Source: Tridacna crocea | Taxonomy: Eukaryota > Mollusca > Bivalvia > Cardiida > Cardiidae | Reading direction: 5' to 3' | Length of the DNA stretch: 64,000 bases | NCBI GenBank assembly: GCA_943736015.1 | Contig: OX031060.1 | Coordinates: 16,009,501 to 16,073,500 of the forward strand | In this document: positions 29,444 through 40,541 of the stretch, piece after piece | Layout of the letters: every line of letters starts with the position of its first letter | Numbering within the stretch: position 1 is the stretch's first letter | Made by a program: the position numbers and the translations under genes | The notes under the pieces: model-generated | Seen by the model: the letters and a program-made list of their open reading frames with translations, nothing else | Database searches by the model: none | Told to the model about the DNA's origin: nothing

Positions 29444-31777
29444 CAAGAGGGCCATGATGGCCCTGAAATCGCTCACCTGAGTTTATTGACCAAACATGCA
29501 CCATCTAGTTTCCCAGTGACCTAGTTTTTTATCAGACATTACCCATCATCAAACACTTTTGAGATATCAATAAGACAAACATTCTGGCCAAGTTTCATGA
29601 GTATTGGACTGAAAATGTGGCCTCTACAGTGTACAAAAGGTTTTTCTAAGATTTCATCAAGTGACCTAGTTTTGGACCCGACAAATACCCATTATCAAAC
29701 TCTTTTGAGACATCACCAAAACAAACATTCTGACCAAGTCTGAAGAGTATCAGGCAGAAAATGTAGCCTCTGGAGTGTACACAAGGTTTTTCTAATATTT
29801 GACCCATTGACCTAGTTTTTGACTCCACATGACCCATTTTCAAACTCGTTCAAGGTATCACCAGGACAAATATTATGAACAAGTTTTAGGAGTATCAGAC
29901 TGAAAATGTGTCCTCCAGAGCATACAAAAGGTGTTTATAACATTTGACCTACTGACCCAGTTTTTGACCCAACATGACCCATTTTCAAACTCATCCAAGA
30001 TATTATAAAGGCAAACATTCTGACTAATTTTCAAGAGTGTTGGACTGAAAATGTGGCATCCAGAGCATATACAAGGTTTTTCTAAGATTTGACCTGGTGA
30101 CCTAGTTTTTAACCCCCAATGACCCGTTTTCAAACCTGTCTGAGATATCATCAAGACAAACATTCTGACCAACTAACAAGAGTTTCGGACTGAAAATGTG
30201 GCCTCCAGAGCCTACAAAAGGTTTTTCTAAGATTTGACCTAGTGACCTAGTTTTTGACCCCACGTGACCCATTTTCAAACTCATCCGAGATATCATCCAG
30301 ACAAACATTCTGACCAACTTTCATGAGTATCCGACTGAAAATGTGGCCTCTAGAGCGTACAAAAGGTTTTTCTAAGATTTGACCTAGTGACCTAGTTTTT
30401 GACCCCACGTGACCCATTTTCGAACTCGTCCGAGATATCATCTAGACAAACATCCTGACCAACTTTCATGAGTGTCCGACTAAAAATGTGGCCTCTAGAG
30501 CGTACAAAAGGTTTTTCTAAGATTTGACCTGGTGACCTAGTTTTTGACCCCACGTGACCCATTTTCGAACTCGTCCGAGATATCATCCAGACAAACATCC
30601 TGACCAACTTTCATGAGTATCCGACTGAAAATGTGGCCTCTAGAGCGTACAAAAGGTTTTTCTAAGATTTGACCTGGTGACCTAGTTTTTGACCCCACGT
30701 GACCCATTTTCAAACTCGTCCGAGATATCATCCAGACAAACATCCTGACCAACTTTCATGAGTATCCGACTGAAAATGTGGCCTCTAGAGCGTACAAAAG
30801 GTTTTTCTAAGATTTGACCTGGTGACCTAGTTTTTGACCCCACGTGACCCATTTTCGAACTCATCCAAGATATCATCGAGACAAACATTCTGACCAACTT
30901 TCATGAGTATCCGACTGAAAATGTGGCCTCTAGAGCGTACAAAAGGTTTTTCTAAGATTTGACCTGGTGACCTAGTTTTTGACCCCACGTGACCCATTTT
31001 CGAACTCGTCCGAGATATCATCCAGACAAACATCCTGACCAACTTTCATGAGTATCCGACTGAAAATGTGGCCTCTAGAGCGTACAAAAGGTTTTTCTAA
31101 GATTTGACCTGGTGACCTAGTTTTTGACCCCACGTGACTCATTTTCGAACTCGTCCGAGATATCATCCAGACAAACATCCTGACCAACTTTCATGAGTAT
31201 CCGACTGAAAATGCGGCCTCTAGAGCGTACACAAGGTTTTTCTAAGATTTGACCTGGTGACCTAGTTTTTGACCCCACGTGACCCATTTTCGAACTCGTC
31301 CGAGATATCATCGAGACAAACATCCTGACCAACTTTCATGAGTATCGGACTCAAAATGCGGCCTCTAGAGCGTACACAAGGTTTTTCTAAGATTTGACCT
31401 AGTGACCTAGTTTTTGACCCAACATGACCCATTTTCGAACTCGTCCGAGATATCATCGAGACAAACATCCTGACCAACTTTCATGAGTATCCGACTCAAA
31501 ATGCGGCCTCTAGAGCGTACACAAGGTTTTTCTAAGATTTGACCTAGTGACCTAGTTTTTGACCCCACATGACCCGTTTTCGAACTCGTCCGAGATATCA
31601 TGGAGATAAACATCCTGACCAACTTTCATGAGTATCCGACCAAAACTGTGGCCTGTAGAGCGTACACAAGGTAAAAAGTTGACGACAGACGACGCACGAC
31701 GGACGACGGACGACGGACGCCGGACACAGCACGATCACAATAGCTCACCATGAGCACTTCGTGCTCAGGTGAGCTAA
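29444..31777. mobile_element. Pearl/Helentron-like element 1 with 145-bp tandem core
   Basis: Head: a small palindrome GGGCCATGATGGCCC (29449-29463), then GCTCACCTGAG (29471-29481). Core: about 15 direct repeats of 145 bp (29519-31670). The first four or five differ widely; those from about 30240 on are nearly identical. Tail: a GACGACGGACGACGGACGCC-type tract (about 31680-31725), the hairpin GAGCACTTCGTGCTC (31752-31766) and CTCAGGTGAGC (31764-31774), the exact inverse of the head motif. This matches the plan of oyster pearl/Cv elements and Helentron-associated elements. There is no protein; the 71-codon frames in the core arise from the repeat. Confidence 0.8.
29519..31670. repeat. 145-bp tandem array (core of pearl-like element 1)
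   Basis: Unit landmarks are GACCTAGTTTTTGACCCCAC, TCCGAGATATCATCCAGACA and GAGCGTACAAAAGGTTTTTC. 145 is not a multiple of three, so the frame shifts by one base each unit. Confidence 0.95.
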
Positions 31778-32232
31778 AAATACTGGTTACCAGCATTTTC
31801 TCCTTTTCCCACAATGTTTTCAACAGGCTTTCATCTCCGGGTCGTAAAAACCAGGGTTTGTTTGGTAAAGTGTTAAAAGGCTTCTTTCAAAGGATCATTG
31901 AGTCTTCTTTCTGTATGTAAGCAGAAAAAAAGCCTAAAGGTAAAGCATACTTTTAAAGTTTTTACTACATCATTTACGGCCCTTTTCAAACTCTTGTTAC
32001 AGAATGATTTCCACATTTTCATGAAAGCCCAACTGACTAGCACACCCTACAAAAACAAAGAATTACTTGTAGTACAGGAAAGTATAACTTTATGATGATA
32101 TGGAAAACACTTGATACAGGCGAACATTTGATTGTTGCTACTTTATCCACGATGTTTTGTAAACAGTGCATGGCATAAATGCATAATGTATGTAACACTT
32201 TTAACATCATTGTACAGAGTCGACATGTCACT

Positions 32233-32458
32233 TTACCCTTTACCAAACAATCACATGTTTTAATGACCCTGAGAAAGAAGCCTTTTGTAAACTTTGTGGA
32301 AAAAGGAGAAAATGCTGGTAACCAGCATTTTCTCCTTTTTCCACAATGTTTTCTTATCTTTCAAAGGTAACAACCATTTTTTGAGCTACAAACAATTTGT
32401 TGTCTGCAAAATCTTTGAATTTTGTAGTCTTAAATTTTGCTGTATGGTAAAGAGTTAA
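32233..32458 (-). mobile_element. palMITE
   Basis: Both stem halves carry an extra A/T (GGAAAAAGG and CCTTTTTCC). Confidence 0.88.
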
Positions 32459-32595
32459 CTCATTACCAAAGGACAAAATTGTACATTTGTCCAAAACGAA
32501 AGCTGATTACCAGCATTTTCTCCCTTTTCCCAATATGTTTTCATAATGCTTCTTTCTCAAGGTAGTTAAAAGTCGGGAATGTGGTAAAGAGTTAA
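32455..32595 (+). mobile_element. palMITE, 141-bp deletion form
   Basis: Arm A jumps from AACGAAAGC into GATTACCAGC. Confidence 0.75.
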
Positions 32596-32689
32596 ACATA
32601 ACAATAATAAACTGATATTAAATGGATTACTATGGTGTTGTATGCCATTACATGTTCAGTGAAACCTTTTTCTGAAGCAACTCCATAAG

Positions 32690-32912
32690 CTCATGACCAA
32701 ACAACAAAATTTAAGACTTTTCAAAACCAAAAACCTTGCAGAAGACAAGTAAAACTTGACTCAAATAATGGAATTTGTCTGCGAAAAAGATGAAAACAGT
32801 GTGGGGAAAAAGGAGAAAATGTTGCTTAATAGAATACATGTATTTTCCTTTTCCCACACGGCTTCCAAAAAGCTTCTTCAAAAGAACTGATCATTGATTG
32901 GAGAGTTTAGCA
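32690..32912 (+). mobile_element. palMITE, diverged
   Basis: Stem centre replaced by an unpaired TTAATAGAATACATGTA. Confidence 0.6.
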
Positions 32913-32964
32913 AGCAACCTGTACAAGGCAAACATGTATGAATCATGTTCTGATAAAAGGGGGG

Positions 32965-33184
32965 TTAACTCTTCCAAACGACAAAATTTTGAACTAGTTC
33001 AAACTGAAAGCATTTACAGCAGACAACAGGAATGTGAATCAAAAATTGATTTTCAATTTTAAGAGGATAGAAAACATTGTGGGAAAAGGAGAAAATGCTG
33101 GTTACCAGCATTTTCTCCTTTTTCCACAATGTTTTGAAAAGGCTTCTATCTCGGGGTCGTCCGGATACTGTGATAAAGACTTAA
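32965..33184 (+). mobile_element. palMITE
   Basis: 220 bp; its right TTAA is also the left TTAA of the next copy. Confidence 0.88.
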
Positions 33185-33376
33185 CCCATTACCACACAAT
33201 CCCTACTTTTGACGCCCCCTGAGAAAGAAGCCTGGTAACCAGCATTTTCTCCTTTTCCCACAATGTTTTCTACCCTTCACAAAACAAATTTCAAATTTTT
33301 AGTCACTTTTATTTTGTCGTCTGCAAATGCTTTCAATTTGGACAAGTCTATAGTATTGTCGTTTGGTAATGAGTTA
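33181..33376 (-). mobile_element. palMITE, left half-stem deleted
   Basis: GAAGCCTGGTAACCAGC: arm B joins directly to the centre. Confidence 0.88.
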
Positions 33377-33610
33377 ATGCATCTCCTTGATACTCTATAC
33401 GTAGCATATCATCACATAATAATGAATCCATAAAATTAATTTTGTCTAACAACTGATAGAATCATACAGTACAATGGTCCTTTCACATGCAGAAAACTGA
33501 CCAGTAGCAAATGGTTTTGGCCAAAGACCTGGGTTGATACTTTTCTAAGACCCATAAAGACCCCTAGACCAATTTCCACAGAGCATGGCACATTATTACT
33601 AATTTCCCAT
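33377..33610 (+). repeat. Unnamed dispersed repeat, copy 1
   Basis: CATCACATAATAATGAATCC, CACATGCAGAAAACTGACCA and CTGGGTTGATACTTTTCTAA follow a minus-oriented palMITE. Parts recur at 47001-47180 and 61057-61260. Confidence 0.5.
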
Positions 33611-33815
33611 ATTAGGTCAATATGTTAAAGTGTTCCAGTGCCAAGCAAGTGCCTGTCTTTAGCCAGTATATTTTGAATATCCCTTTGGTGGTTGCTACAT
33701 CGTTTACAACACAATCCTTTCCTAATAACATGGAAGAAAGCTTTTGAGATCATCGATAAACAGATAAGGCTTAGAACTAGCATTAATTACCTTTTCTCAG
33801 AACATTTTCAACTTT

Positions 33816-34046
33816 TTAACTCTTTACCACACAATCCAAACTTTTAACGACCCTGAGAAAGAAGCCTTATGAAAACATTGTTGGAAAAGGAGAAAATGCT
33901 GGTAACCAGCATTTCTCCTTTTTCCCCCACAATGTTTTCTACCCTTCCAAAACCAAATTTCTACTTTTCAGTCACACTTATTTTGTCGTCTGCAAATGCT
34001 TTTAATTTGGACTGGTGTAAAATATTCTCATGTGGTAATGAGTTAA
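33816..34046 (-). mobile_element. palMITE
   Basis: Right stem carries CCTTTTTCCCCCAC. Relics flank it at 33690-33812 and 34076-34141. Confidence 0.88.
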
Positions 34047-34212
34047 AGACAATCCCATCATATGAAATGGATTTAATTTTTTGTCTGCAAGTGCTTTAAG
34101 TTGGGACCAGTCTAAAGTTTTGTTATCTGGTAAAGAGCTGAGACAGGTTGGGCTGTATAATTATATTGCAATTTCACATCTAATTCTTTGTAGAGTTTCT
34201 GCTTTGTTAGAA

Positions 34213-34430
34213 TAACTGCTGAACTCTTTACCAAATCACAAATTTTAAACTAGTCAAAAATGAGAGCATTTGCAGATGGCTTAGTAAATGTGACTGAAAA
34301 ACTAAAAACTATTTTGGGAGGGGTAAAGAACATTGTTGGAAGAAGGAGAAAATGTTTTTTAATAGCATTTTCTCTTATCCCAGCATTGTTTTCAATAGCC
34401 TTCTTTCCCAGGGTCACAAAAGGTTTGAAT
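34213..34430 (+). mobile_element. palMITE, diverged
   Basis: Centre TTTTTTAATAG; right end lost. Confidence 0.65.
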
Positions 34431-34431
34431 A

Positions 34432-34661
34432 GTTATCCCATTACCACACAATCCCTACTTTTGACGCCCCTCAGAATGAAGCCTTCAGAAAACATTGTGG
34501 GAAAAGGAGAAAATGCTGGTAACCAGCATTTTCTCCTTTTCCCACAATGTTTTCTACCCTTCACAAAATAAATTTCAAATTTTCAGTCCCTTTTATTTTG
34601 TTGTCTGCAAATGCTTTCAATTTGGGCCAGTCTAAAATTTTGTCATTTGGTAATGAGCTAA
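34432..34661 (-). mobile_element. palMITE
   Basis: 230 bp; perfect stem; ends TTATCCC and GAGCTAA. Confidence 0.92.
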
Positions 34662-34739
34662 GGTAAAATACCTTCCAAAAGATCCTGCATTTTTGTGACC
34701 ATAAAAAGGAAAGATGTTGAAAAAGTCACTGGTAATGGA

Positions 34740-34869
34740 AAAAGTGCCATCACAAGCATTTCTTCTTTAATAATTGATAATTTCTAACCTTAAAAACAAA
34801 ATTAATCATTATAGCAACATATCCTATGTCTGCATATGCTATTAGGATGGATTGGTCTGAAGTTTTAAA
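34740..34869 (-). mobile_element. palMITE relic next to pearl-like element 2
   Basis: Arm A trace GTCTGCATATGCTATTAGGA, interrupted by the element head. Confidence 0.45.
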
Positions 34870-36445
34870 CAAGAGGGCCAAGATGGCCCTGGATCGCTCA
34901 CCTGAATTTTTTAGATGACCATAGCCTATTTTTTTTTGAGGTATTGAAACATTGGAACCAAATTTATAATTTTGCCAAGCAATTTTCAAAAGGTCACCTG
35001 TAAAAGTCATTTCGAAATCTGACCATCAGTTTCAAAAAGAAGAATTTTTAAGAATTCTTCATTTCTGTATAAGAGCAAGTAGCCCCCATCCACGAGAGCC
35101 ATGTTTCTTGATGGATCAAAATTTACGAACAAGTTTTGAAAAGGGTCACCCAAGGAACATCTCTCTGAAATTATTTCAAAATCTGACCAGGGGTTTTAGA
35201 GAAAGAGAATTTTAAAGAATTTCATCATGTCCGTATAGTGCAAGTAGCCCCCATTCACAAGAGCCATGTTTCTTGACGGATCAAAATTATATGTACAGCT
35301 TTTGGAAAGGGTCACCCAAGGAACATCTCCGTCAGATTACTTCAAAATCTGACCACGGGTTTCAGAGAAGAAGAATTTTCAAGAATTTCTTCATTTCCAT
35401 ATAGTGCAAGTAGCCCCCATTCACTAGAGCCATGTTTCTTGGCCAATCAAAATTTCGCAAACAATTTTAGAAAAGGGTCACCCAAGGAACATCTCTGTGA
35501 AATTATTTCAAAATTTGTCCAGCCATTTCAGAGAAGAAGAATTTTCAAGAATTTCTTCATTTCTGTATAGTGCAAGTAGCCCCCATTCACCAGAGCCATG
35601 TTTCTTGACCAATCAAAATTTCGCGAACAATTTTTGAAAAGGGTAACCCAAGGAACAAGTCTGTGAAATTATTTCAAAATCTAACCAGCTGTTTCAGAGA
35701 AGAAGAATTTTTAAGAATTTCTTCATTTCTGTATAGTGCAAGAAGCCCCCATTCACCAGAGCCATGTTTCTTGACCAATCAAAATTTCGCGAACACTTTT
35801 TGAAAAGGGTAACCCAAGGAACAACTCTGTGAAATCATTTCAAAAGCTGACCAGCGGTTTCAGAAGAGAATATTTTTTAAGAATTCCTTCATTTCTGTAT
35901 AGTGCAAGAAGCCCCCATTCACCAGAGCCACATTTTTTGACGGATCAAAATTTCACGAACAATTTTTGAAAAGGGTCACCCAAGGAACATATCTGTGAAA
36001 TTATTTCAAAATCTGACCAGCGGTTTCAGAGGAGAAGATTTTTAAAGAATTCCTTCATTTCTGTATAGTGCAAGAAGCCCCCATTCACCAGAGCCACATT
36101 TTTTGATGAATCAAAATTTCACGAACAAGTTTTGAAAAGGGTCACCCAAGGAACATATCTGTGAAATTATTTCAAAATCTGACCAGCGGTTTCAGAGGAG
36201 AAGATTTTTAAAGAATTTGCTAAAAAATTCCATTTCGTTGCCATAGCAACCAGAGTTTTTGATGGAATCATATTCTGTGAACAATTTTTAAAGAGGACCT
36301 CCCAAGGAACATTCCTGCCAAGTTTGGTCCAAATCCGCCCAGCGGTTTAGGAGGAGTTGATGTTTAAAGAATTGTTGACGACGCACGACGAACACCGGGT
36401 GATCCTAAAAGCTCCCCTTGAGCACGTTGTGCTCAGGTGAGCTTA
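34870..36445. mobile_element. Pearl/Helentron-like element 2 with 166-bp tandem core
   Basis: Head palindrome GGGCCAAGATGGCCC (34875-34889) and GCTCACCTGA (34896-34905). About seven 166-bp repeats (landmark CTTCATTTCTGTATAGTGCA, at 35389, 35555, 35721, 35887 and 36053). A final diverged unit carries CGTTGCCATAGCAACCAGAG. Tail GACGACGCACGACGAACACC, hairpin GAGCACGTTGTGCTC, then TCAGGTGAGC. The ends match element 1 but the core does not. Confidence 0.8.
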
Positions 36446-36448
36446 AAA

Positions 36449-36849
36449 GGGATAAGATTTTAAGATTTTGAAGACACAGAACAATTCTTTGAAGACTTTG
36501 ATCATTTGTAGTTTAAGATTTCTATTGTGATATTTCACAAACTTTACCTAGTTATACAGCCAAAAAAAGTTTGACCAAAATGGCAGAGTTTGTACTGAAA
36601 TCACAGAGGAAAGTTGGCAATGTTACCCACATATCTATTTTATCCTCACAATAAATTTTTCAATTTGAATGATTTACACTGACTTCAAGAACAATATGAA
36701 AAAAAAATGTATAAAATTAGGATACTGTACATGAATTCAGGCTTAAAACATTAACACAAGAAAATACCTTATAGCACATGTGGCTTATCAATACCCAAGG
36801 AAAACATTATCTCAAAAGCAAAACTTGCTTCTTAGAGCAATTGTCTTTC
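36449..36849. other. No feature seen
   Basis: AT-rich spacer after pearl-like element 2. Confidence 0.5.
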
Positions 36850-37079
36850 TTAAACTCATTACCAAATGACAATATCTTAGGGTTGTCCGTATCGAAAGCA
36901 TTTGCAGGCAACAAAATAAAAGTGACTGAAAATTTGAAATTTGTTTTGTGAGGTGTAGAAAACATTGTGGAAAAAGGAGAAAATGCTGGTTACCAGCATT
37001 TTCTCCTTTTTCAGAAATGTTTTCCAAAGGCTTCGTTCTCAGGGTCGTCAAAAGTAGGGATAGTGTGGTAATGGGTTAA
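36850..37079 (+). mobile_element. palMITE
   Basis: 230 bp; centre GGTTACC; GGTAATGGGTTAA end. Confidence 0.93.
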
Positions 37080-37383
37080 AGCAATGTTTTCAGAGGCTGG
37101 CAATAGCCAGGGCATAAAAGGTCACATATGTAATACCAATCATGGGTTAAAACGTTCTACAGCTGATTACAGGTTTTTACAGATTTTATTTGTAGTTTCA
37201 TGATAATGGCAGGGGTTCAGATTGATACTTTACATAATAATCAAAAGTTTCAGTGATAATGTAGAAATAGATTTTCGAAAAAACTGGAAGATAAAGAAGA
37301 AAATGCTGGTAACTATACTACTCAAACTTTGATAGAGATCACTTACATATTTCTGTATGGGTTTATATCTTACAACAGTATTG

Positions 37384-37602
37384 CATAAACTCTTTACTAT
37401 GCTGTAAAATTCTAGAAGTGTCCAATTTGAAAGCATTTGTTGACCAAAAACTATATGCAATGTGCACTATGCTGTCTGTTATAGGGTAGAAAACAACATT
37501 GGAAAAGGAGAAAATGCTGGTATCCAGCATTTTCTCCTTTTCCAACAATGTTTTCCAAAGGCTTCTTTCTCAGTGTCTTTAACATTCGGCATTGTGAGTT
37601 AA
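37384..37602 (+). mobile_element. palMITE
   Basis: Centre GGTATCC; outer left stem lost. A relic lies at 37690-37860. Confidence 0.75.
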
Positions 37603-38042
37603 AGGCTTACAGATCTATTTCCACTGGTCATTCTATTGATCAGTGTGGCAATGTAACATATTGTAAAACCCTACATGATACATTCCTCATATATATATTA
37701 GGATCAATCTTTTAGGGTAATCCCTAGCAAATTTTGAGTAGTATAGCATTTTCTCCTTTTTCGACAAAGCTTTACATCTTATCTTATGACAAATCCAATC
37801 ATGGAGCCATATAATGTCATCTGCACATAAATAAGAAATGTAAATTTCGAACTTGGAATAGTGTCTTTTCTTTACTTATTGTTGGATTTTTTTTCCAAAA
37901 TCAGTAGTATTCAATGATATTAAGAAACTTTCATTTGTTTCATGGAAAAAAAAACACAAATGCAGACTTTATCAGATAAACAAAAAACTTAAAATTTTTA
38001 ACTATAAATGGCTACTTTTCCCTTACTGGTATTGATGATTTA

Positions 38043-38160
38043 AATTCAATTCAATTCAATAAGCTTTATTTTATCCACGTATGTACAACATACAGTATGG
38101 AAATGTAATAAATAAATAAATGACATAGAAATAATAATGTGATTGGACCTTGAGAGTTTA
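38043..38160 (-). mobile_element. Possible LINE 3'-end fragment with (TTGAA)n tail
   Basis: On the minus strand this reads an AT-rich segment with TACATACGTGGATAAAATAA, then GCTTATTGAATTGAATTGAA. A pentamer tail behind AATAAAGCTT is a usual invertebrate LINE 3' end. (AAAT)n lies at 38107-38121. Confidence 0.35.
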
Positions 38161-38254
38161 AAAAAAGAGAAAGAGTAGAAAGTTTAAAGAAAGATTAACA
38201 TAAATTGTCTAAATTGGGAAAATCAGTAATTTTAAGCTTGTAACAGGTACATAA

Positions 38255-38340
38255 CTGTTTACCAAACGTCACAATTTTCAACTAGTCCAAACTGAAGGCA
38301 TTTGCAGACGACAAAATAAATGTAAATCACAACTTGAAAT
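38255..38340 (+). mobile_element. palMITE arm A fragment
   Basis: GCAGACGACAAAATAAATG kept, cut off at GAAATCAGGC. Confidence 0.6.
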
Positions 38341-39117
38341 CAGGCTGCACTGCATATGATGTATAAATAAATAAATAAAGTGCATTCTGATCTGGAATAG
38401 AGCTAAAAATAGCAAAAATAATCATGGAAAGAAGTACAGTTACAACAAATTTGCTAACTATAACGTATGTAGTGTGTACAGCCAGTCAAAAAAAAAACAT
38501 ACTAAGCTAATTACAACAATAAATTTCTGAAGTACACAACTCGTGTGATCCGTATATAACGGATACCGTAACTATTAAATCTTTCATTGGGCCGGGTACC
38601 GTGATATTTTAGGCTCATCCGGGTCATTCGCATGCTGCACGCTTTTTACTGAGAACGTTCTAGTCGAGACAGTCAATGAAGACATTCCATTCGTTTGTAA
38701 ACGTAAAATTTTGTCGTCAAGAGAATGTGTAGATGTGGTGAAACGAGGAATATTGACTATAGTTAAAGGTAAGATTTTTTTTTTTTTTAGACTAGTCTTA
38801 TTTTGCTTTTTACTCAAGTATAAAATGTGCATGGCTATACCAGTATGTTTCTTACAGTGTGTGATATTTAATGAATTTACTAGATCTACTGTACTCCTAT
38901 AAGATTGACCCAAAATAGCATTAGCGACGGTGGAAACGGTAAGTCCGTTCAGTGCCCACAGTGCAAACTAGATCAGACTACAACTAATATGCCATCCGAT
39001 CAGAAACTCACAATGCGTGCACTGAACAGGTTCTTGGTAGGTAACTAATCACATTTCTACAACACATAAATCTAGGTTACTTTTAACTAAACAATGATGA
39101 AATAAGATGTGATCAAC
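38341..39117. other. Mostly unassigned spacer
   Basis: Begins with TCAGGCTGCACTGCATATG, also found near 40247 in the LINE tail, then (TAAA)n. Contains the weak open frame at 38579 and T-rich 38770-38784. Confidence 0.4.
38579..38768 (+). other. Open frame ending in a donor-like site (weak exon candidate)
   Basis: Open after TAA at 38576: HWAGYRDILGSSGSFACC, then TENVLVETVNEDIPFVCKRK, ending AAAG|GTAAGA before a T-rich run. It has no ATG, and the opposite strand is open too (38584-38913), so this is only a candidate. Confidence 0.2.
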
Positions 39118-39335
39118 TAAACCCCTTACCACACAATCTCGGGTGTTATGTGATGACGAGAAAGAGGACATACTGATTTGAGAGAGGGAGAAAATACTAG
39201 TAACTAGTCTTCTCTCCCTCTAACACAGTATTCCACTATCATCCAAGCTGAGTCTCTTCTGATGTTTGCAAATGCCACCAAATTGGGCAAGTCCGAAGTT
39301 CTGTCGTCTGCAAAAAGGACGACTGCTCTCAGCAT
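39118..39335 (-). mobile_element. palMITE, diverged
   Basis: Stem rewritten as GAGAGGGAGAAAATACTAGT and inverse. Confidence 0.6.
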
Positions 39336-39374
39336 AGCCAATATCAAGTAGCGCATGATGTGCAATATGAACTT

Positions 39375-39563
39375 CAACTTTCTACCAAACGACAAAATCT
39401 CAGGCCTGTCCAAATTGAAAGCATTCTGCAAATAACCAAACAATTGTAACAGGAAAAAAAATGAAACTTGATCTAGAGAGAGTAGAAAACACTGCCCACA
39501 GTGGCTTCAAACAGCTACTCTCCCAGGGTCGTCAAGAGTCAGGATTGTGTGGTAATGGGTTAA
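39375..39563 (+). mobile_element. palMITE, stem deleted
   Basis: AAAACACTG joins CCCACAGTGGC; both arms remain. Confidence 0.8.
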
Positions 39564-39811
39564 ACCATGCTATGCCGTTTATCATGTACTCAAAAGGGAA
39601 GCTATTTACAATGTACAACATATCAAATACTCAAAATAAACACTAGTGGGAAATAAATAACCACATGATGCATGTGACAGTGTATGTACAATCGGGCTGC
39701 ATATTAGGTGCCTCATCACCCAGGATCTACATTGTATGCATGGTTGAAGCCTAAGTGTTTATATAAATATATACAAAATATCGGGTCATCAAGATGAACA
39801 ATGGTGCCATT

Positions 39812-40041
39812 TTACTCATTACCAGACGACAAAATTTCAGGTTTGTCCAAATTGAAAACTCATGCAAACAACAAAATAAAAGTGACTGAAAATTTTAGAT
39901 TTGTTTTATGAAGAAAAGAGAACATTGTGGGTAAAGGAGAAAAACGCCGGTTACCGGCATTTTCTTCTTTTTCCGCAATGCCTTCTATACGCCTCCTTCT
40001 CAGGGTCATCAAAAGAAGGGATTGTGTGGTAATGGGTCAAA
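39812..40041 (+). mobile_element. palMITE
   Basis: Centre GCCGGTTACCGGC, changed on both sides. Confidence 0.88.
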
Positions 40042-40541
40042 TTATATATACATGTATCTATTACTGTTTATAGTATGTACATATATTTATACATTTTACA
40101 GATTATAGTATATACATTATCATGCTGTACACACTGTGCCAGCTGACCCAATATCTGCACTCTTACAGCTATTAATTTTGAAATTGTGATTAAATTTAAT
40201 AGAGACAACAGTGAATCGGGTCAAATGCTCACAGTAGAGGCAGTATCAGGCTGCACTGCATATGCTGCCTGGTCAAACTTGAAATGCTGCCGTCTTAAGT
40301 CTATACTGGCTGCATCAAGCCAAATATCTATGAATGACCATTTACTTTGGTAGAACAATGTTTGGTATGTGTTACCCCATATTAACAAAATTAGCAAAGG
40401 GTCAGATAAACAAAGGGTCAGATAAACAAATGCTGCTCATAGTGTAAAAAATGTCAGCTTGCACAGTGTCTACATCATGCATATCATCAAAAAATTTCTC
40501 TATGTAAGTATATCAGAGTTTCAGTGAATAGCTTTTTATAA
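40042..40541 (-). mobile_element. Probable 3' untranslated tail of the LINE
   Basis: AT-rich sequence downstream of the LINE stop, up to the palMITE at 39812-40041. It holds a direct repeat of GGGTCAGATAAACAAA (near 40395-40428) and TCAGGCTGCACTGCATATG near 40247, which recurs near 38340. No clear poly(A) or target duplication was found, so the boundary is uncertain. Confidence 0.4.

Larger units (their letters stand above)
29317..31876 (+). mobile_element. palMITE split by pearl-like element 1
   Basis: Left part to GGGAAAAGGAGA (29443), right part from AAATACTGGTTACCAG (31778) to TTAA at 31873-31876. Confidence 0.85.

Noticed and set aside
29873..31622. A ladder of similar 71-codon minus-strand frames
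   Set aside because: They are the 145-bp tandem repeat read in shifting frames, not genes.
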